NCBI GenBank assembly: GCA_040389165.1
Contig: JAZKAK010000043.1
Location: 1-6,054, forward strand
Length of the DNA: 6,054 bases
From: CAIOTO01 sp040389165
GTDB taxonomy: Bacteria; Pseudomonadota; Alphaproteobacteria; Paracaedibacterales; CAIOTO01
Reading direction: 5' to 3'
The notes beneath the pieces were generated by a model that was given only the letters and a program-made list of their open reading frames with translations, was not told where the DNA came from and made no database searches. This document shows, piece by piece, positions 5,719 to 6,054 of this stretch. Both the position numbers and the translations under genes were made by a program. Every line of letters starts with the position of its first letter. Within the stretch, counting starts at the first letter, position 1.

Positions 5719-5793
5719 CTTTCAATTAGTGCAGTCCTCTGCAATATCTCTGTTGCTCATGTACAAGTGTACACTGCGCACCTCGAATTTTGA

Positions 5794-6054
5794 TGTCTTA
5801 CTACTCAAAACTTTTTGAAAACGGTATTAGTACTTGATAGAACGCGATGCTGGGCACAAAATCCATGGGTGGCTCCAGCAGAACTTACGGATACGTTAAC
5901 ACCAGAAGAATTTATTGATGTATTAGTAATGTCAAATGCGTATTCACATGCTTACGAACTTATGCTTAAAGAAATACATATTGTTTGTTATAGCAAAGAA
6001 CATGCTACCCGTCACTTTTTGTCACTCCACCCTTGTCATTCCCGCGGAGGCGGG
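5794..6054 (+). pseudogene. Downstream fragment in the same frame as the 62-aa ORF, open to the window edge
   Basis: After TGA 5791-5793 the frame of the 62-codon ORF is open for 87 codons to the last base of the window. Its middle part reads like real protein, with TRCWAQNPWVAPAELTD and LTPEEFIDVLV followed by a helical SHAYELMLKEIHIVCYSKEHA. No ATG with a ribosome binding site precedes it. The only early initiator is TTG 5812, and the first ATG is at 5929, well inside. The last codons run into a palindromic repeat. The simplest reading is the 3' remnant of the gene starting at 5530, separated by about 75 bases carrying two in-frame stops (TAA 5716, TGA 5791). An alternative is two frameshifts: the +1 frame is open from 5663 to 5815 and bridges the gap. 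It may also be an independent gene with an unusual start, continuing beyond the window. Confidence 0.35.
6035..6054. repeat. Left part of a dispersed palindromic repeat cut by the window edge
   Basis: GTCATTCCCGCGGAGGCGGG ends the window. CCCGC (6041-6045) and GCGGG (6050-6054) form a perfect stem around GGAG. In full copies of this kind, GCGGGAATGAC or GCGGGAATCCAG usually follows, as I recall from rickettsial and other proteobacterial genomes. Its G/C richness stands out against the A/T-rich surroundings. The preceding GTCACTTTTTGTCACT (6011-6026) is a short direct repeat leading into it. Confidence 0.6.

Noticed and set aside
5713..5731. Perfect 6-bp hairpin CACTAA/TTAGTG over the stop of the 62-codon ORF as a terminator
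   Set aside because: No T-run follows and the stem is weak; it is mentioned only as a structural curiosity in the gene entry.
5761..5772. GTACA-AG-TGTAC inverted repeat as an operator or recombination site
   Set aside because: It is an isolated 5-bp repeat with no second copy in the window and no promoter beside it; chance is sufficient.

Overview
The window looks like chromosomal DNA from a low-GC alphaproteobacterium, probably a host-associated lineage such as Holosporales or Rickettsiales. This is an inference from three things: the A/T-rich intergenic regions, an RdgB protein whose motif wording (EPEET, GGDPG, SARW, DFNVAMEKV) resembles alphaproteobacterial homologues, and a CATTCCCGCGGAGGCGGG-type palindromic repeat at the right edge. 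No mobile-element gene, tRNA, rRNA or CRISPR array was found.

Layout. (1) 3-746, minus strand: an unrecognised exported protein of 247 residues. (2) 747-930: a divergent, very A/T-rich intergenic region with a long A/T inverted repeat. (3) 931-2618, plus strand: a two-gene operon of a 3-hydroxyisobutyryl-CoA hydrolase-family enzyme and rdgB (XTP/dITP diphosphatase), 14 bp apart, ending in a short hairpin plus T-run. (4) 2644-3846, minus strand: a 400-residue exported protein with a signal peptide, an Ala/Lys helix, a roughly 220-residue Ala/Thr/Pro/Val repeat tether and a compact C-terminal domain with eight cysteines. (5) 3924-5216, minus strand: thrC, threonine synthase, with no hom or thrB beside it. 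(6) 5217-5529: an A/T-rich intergenic region with a possible repeat arm and divergent promoters. (7) 5530 to the right edge, plus strand: a short exported ORF of 62 codons followed in the same frame, after two stop codons, by another protein-like stretch that runs off the window. This looks like a decayed or interrupted gene ending in a palindromic repeat.

How the genes relate. Three are housekeeping or metabolic enzymes: valine or branched acyl-CoA breakdown, nucleotide-pool cleaning, and the last step of threonine synthesis. They do not form one pathway. Between and around them are exported proteins of unknown function, and these hold the main novelty. The best candidate for something undescribed is the repeat-tethered eight-cysteine protein at 2644-3846, which has the architecture of a surface-displayed knob on a flexible stalk. 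I see no multi-gene defence, toxin-antitoxin or secretion system in the window.
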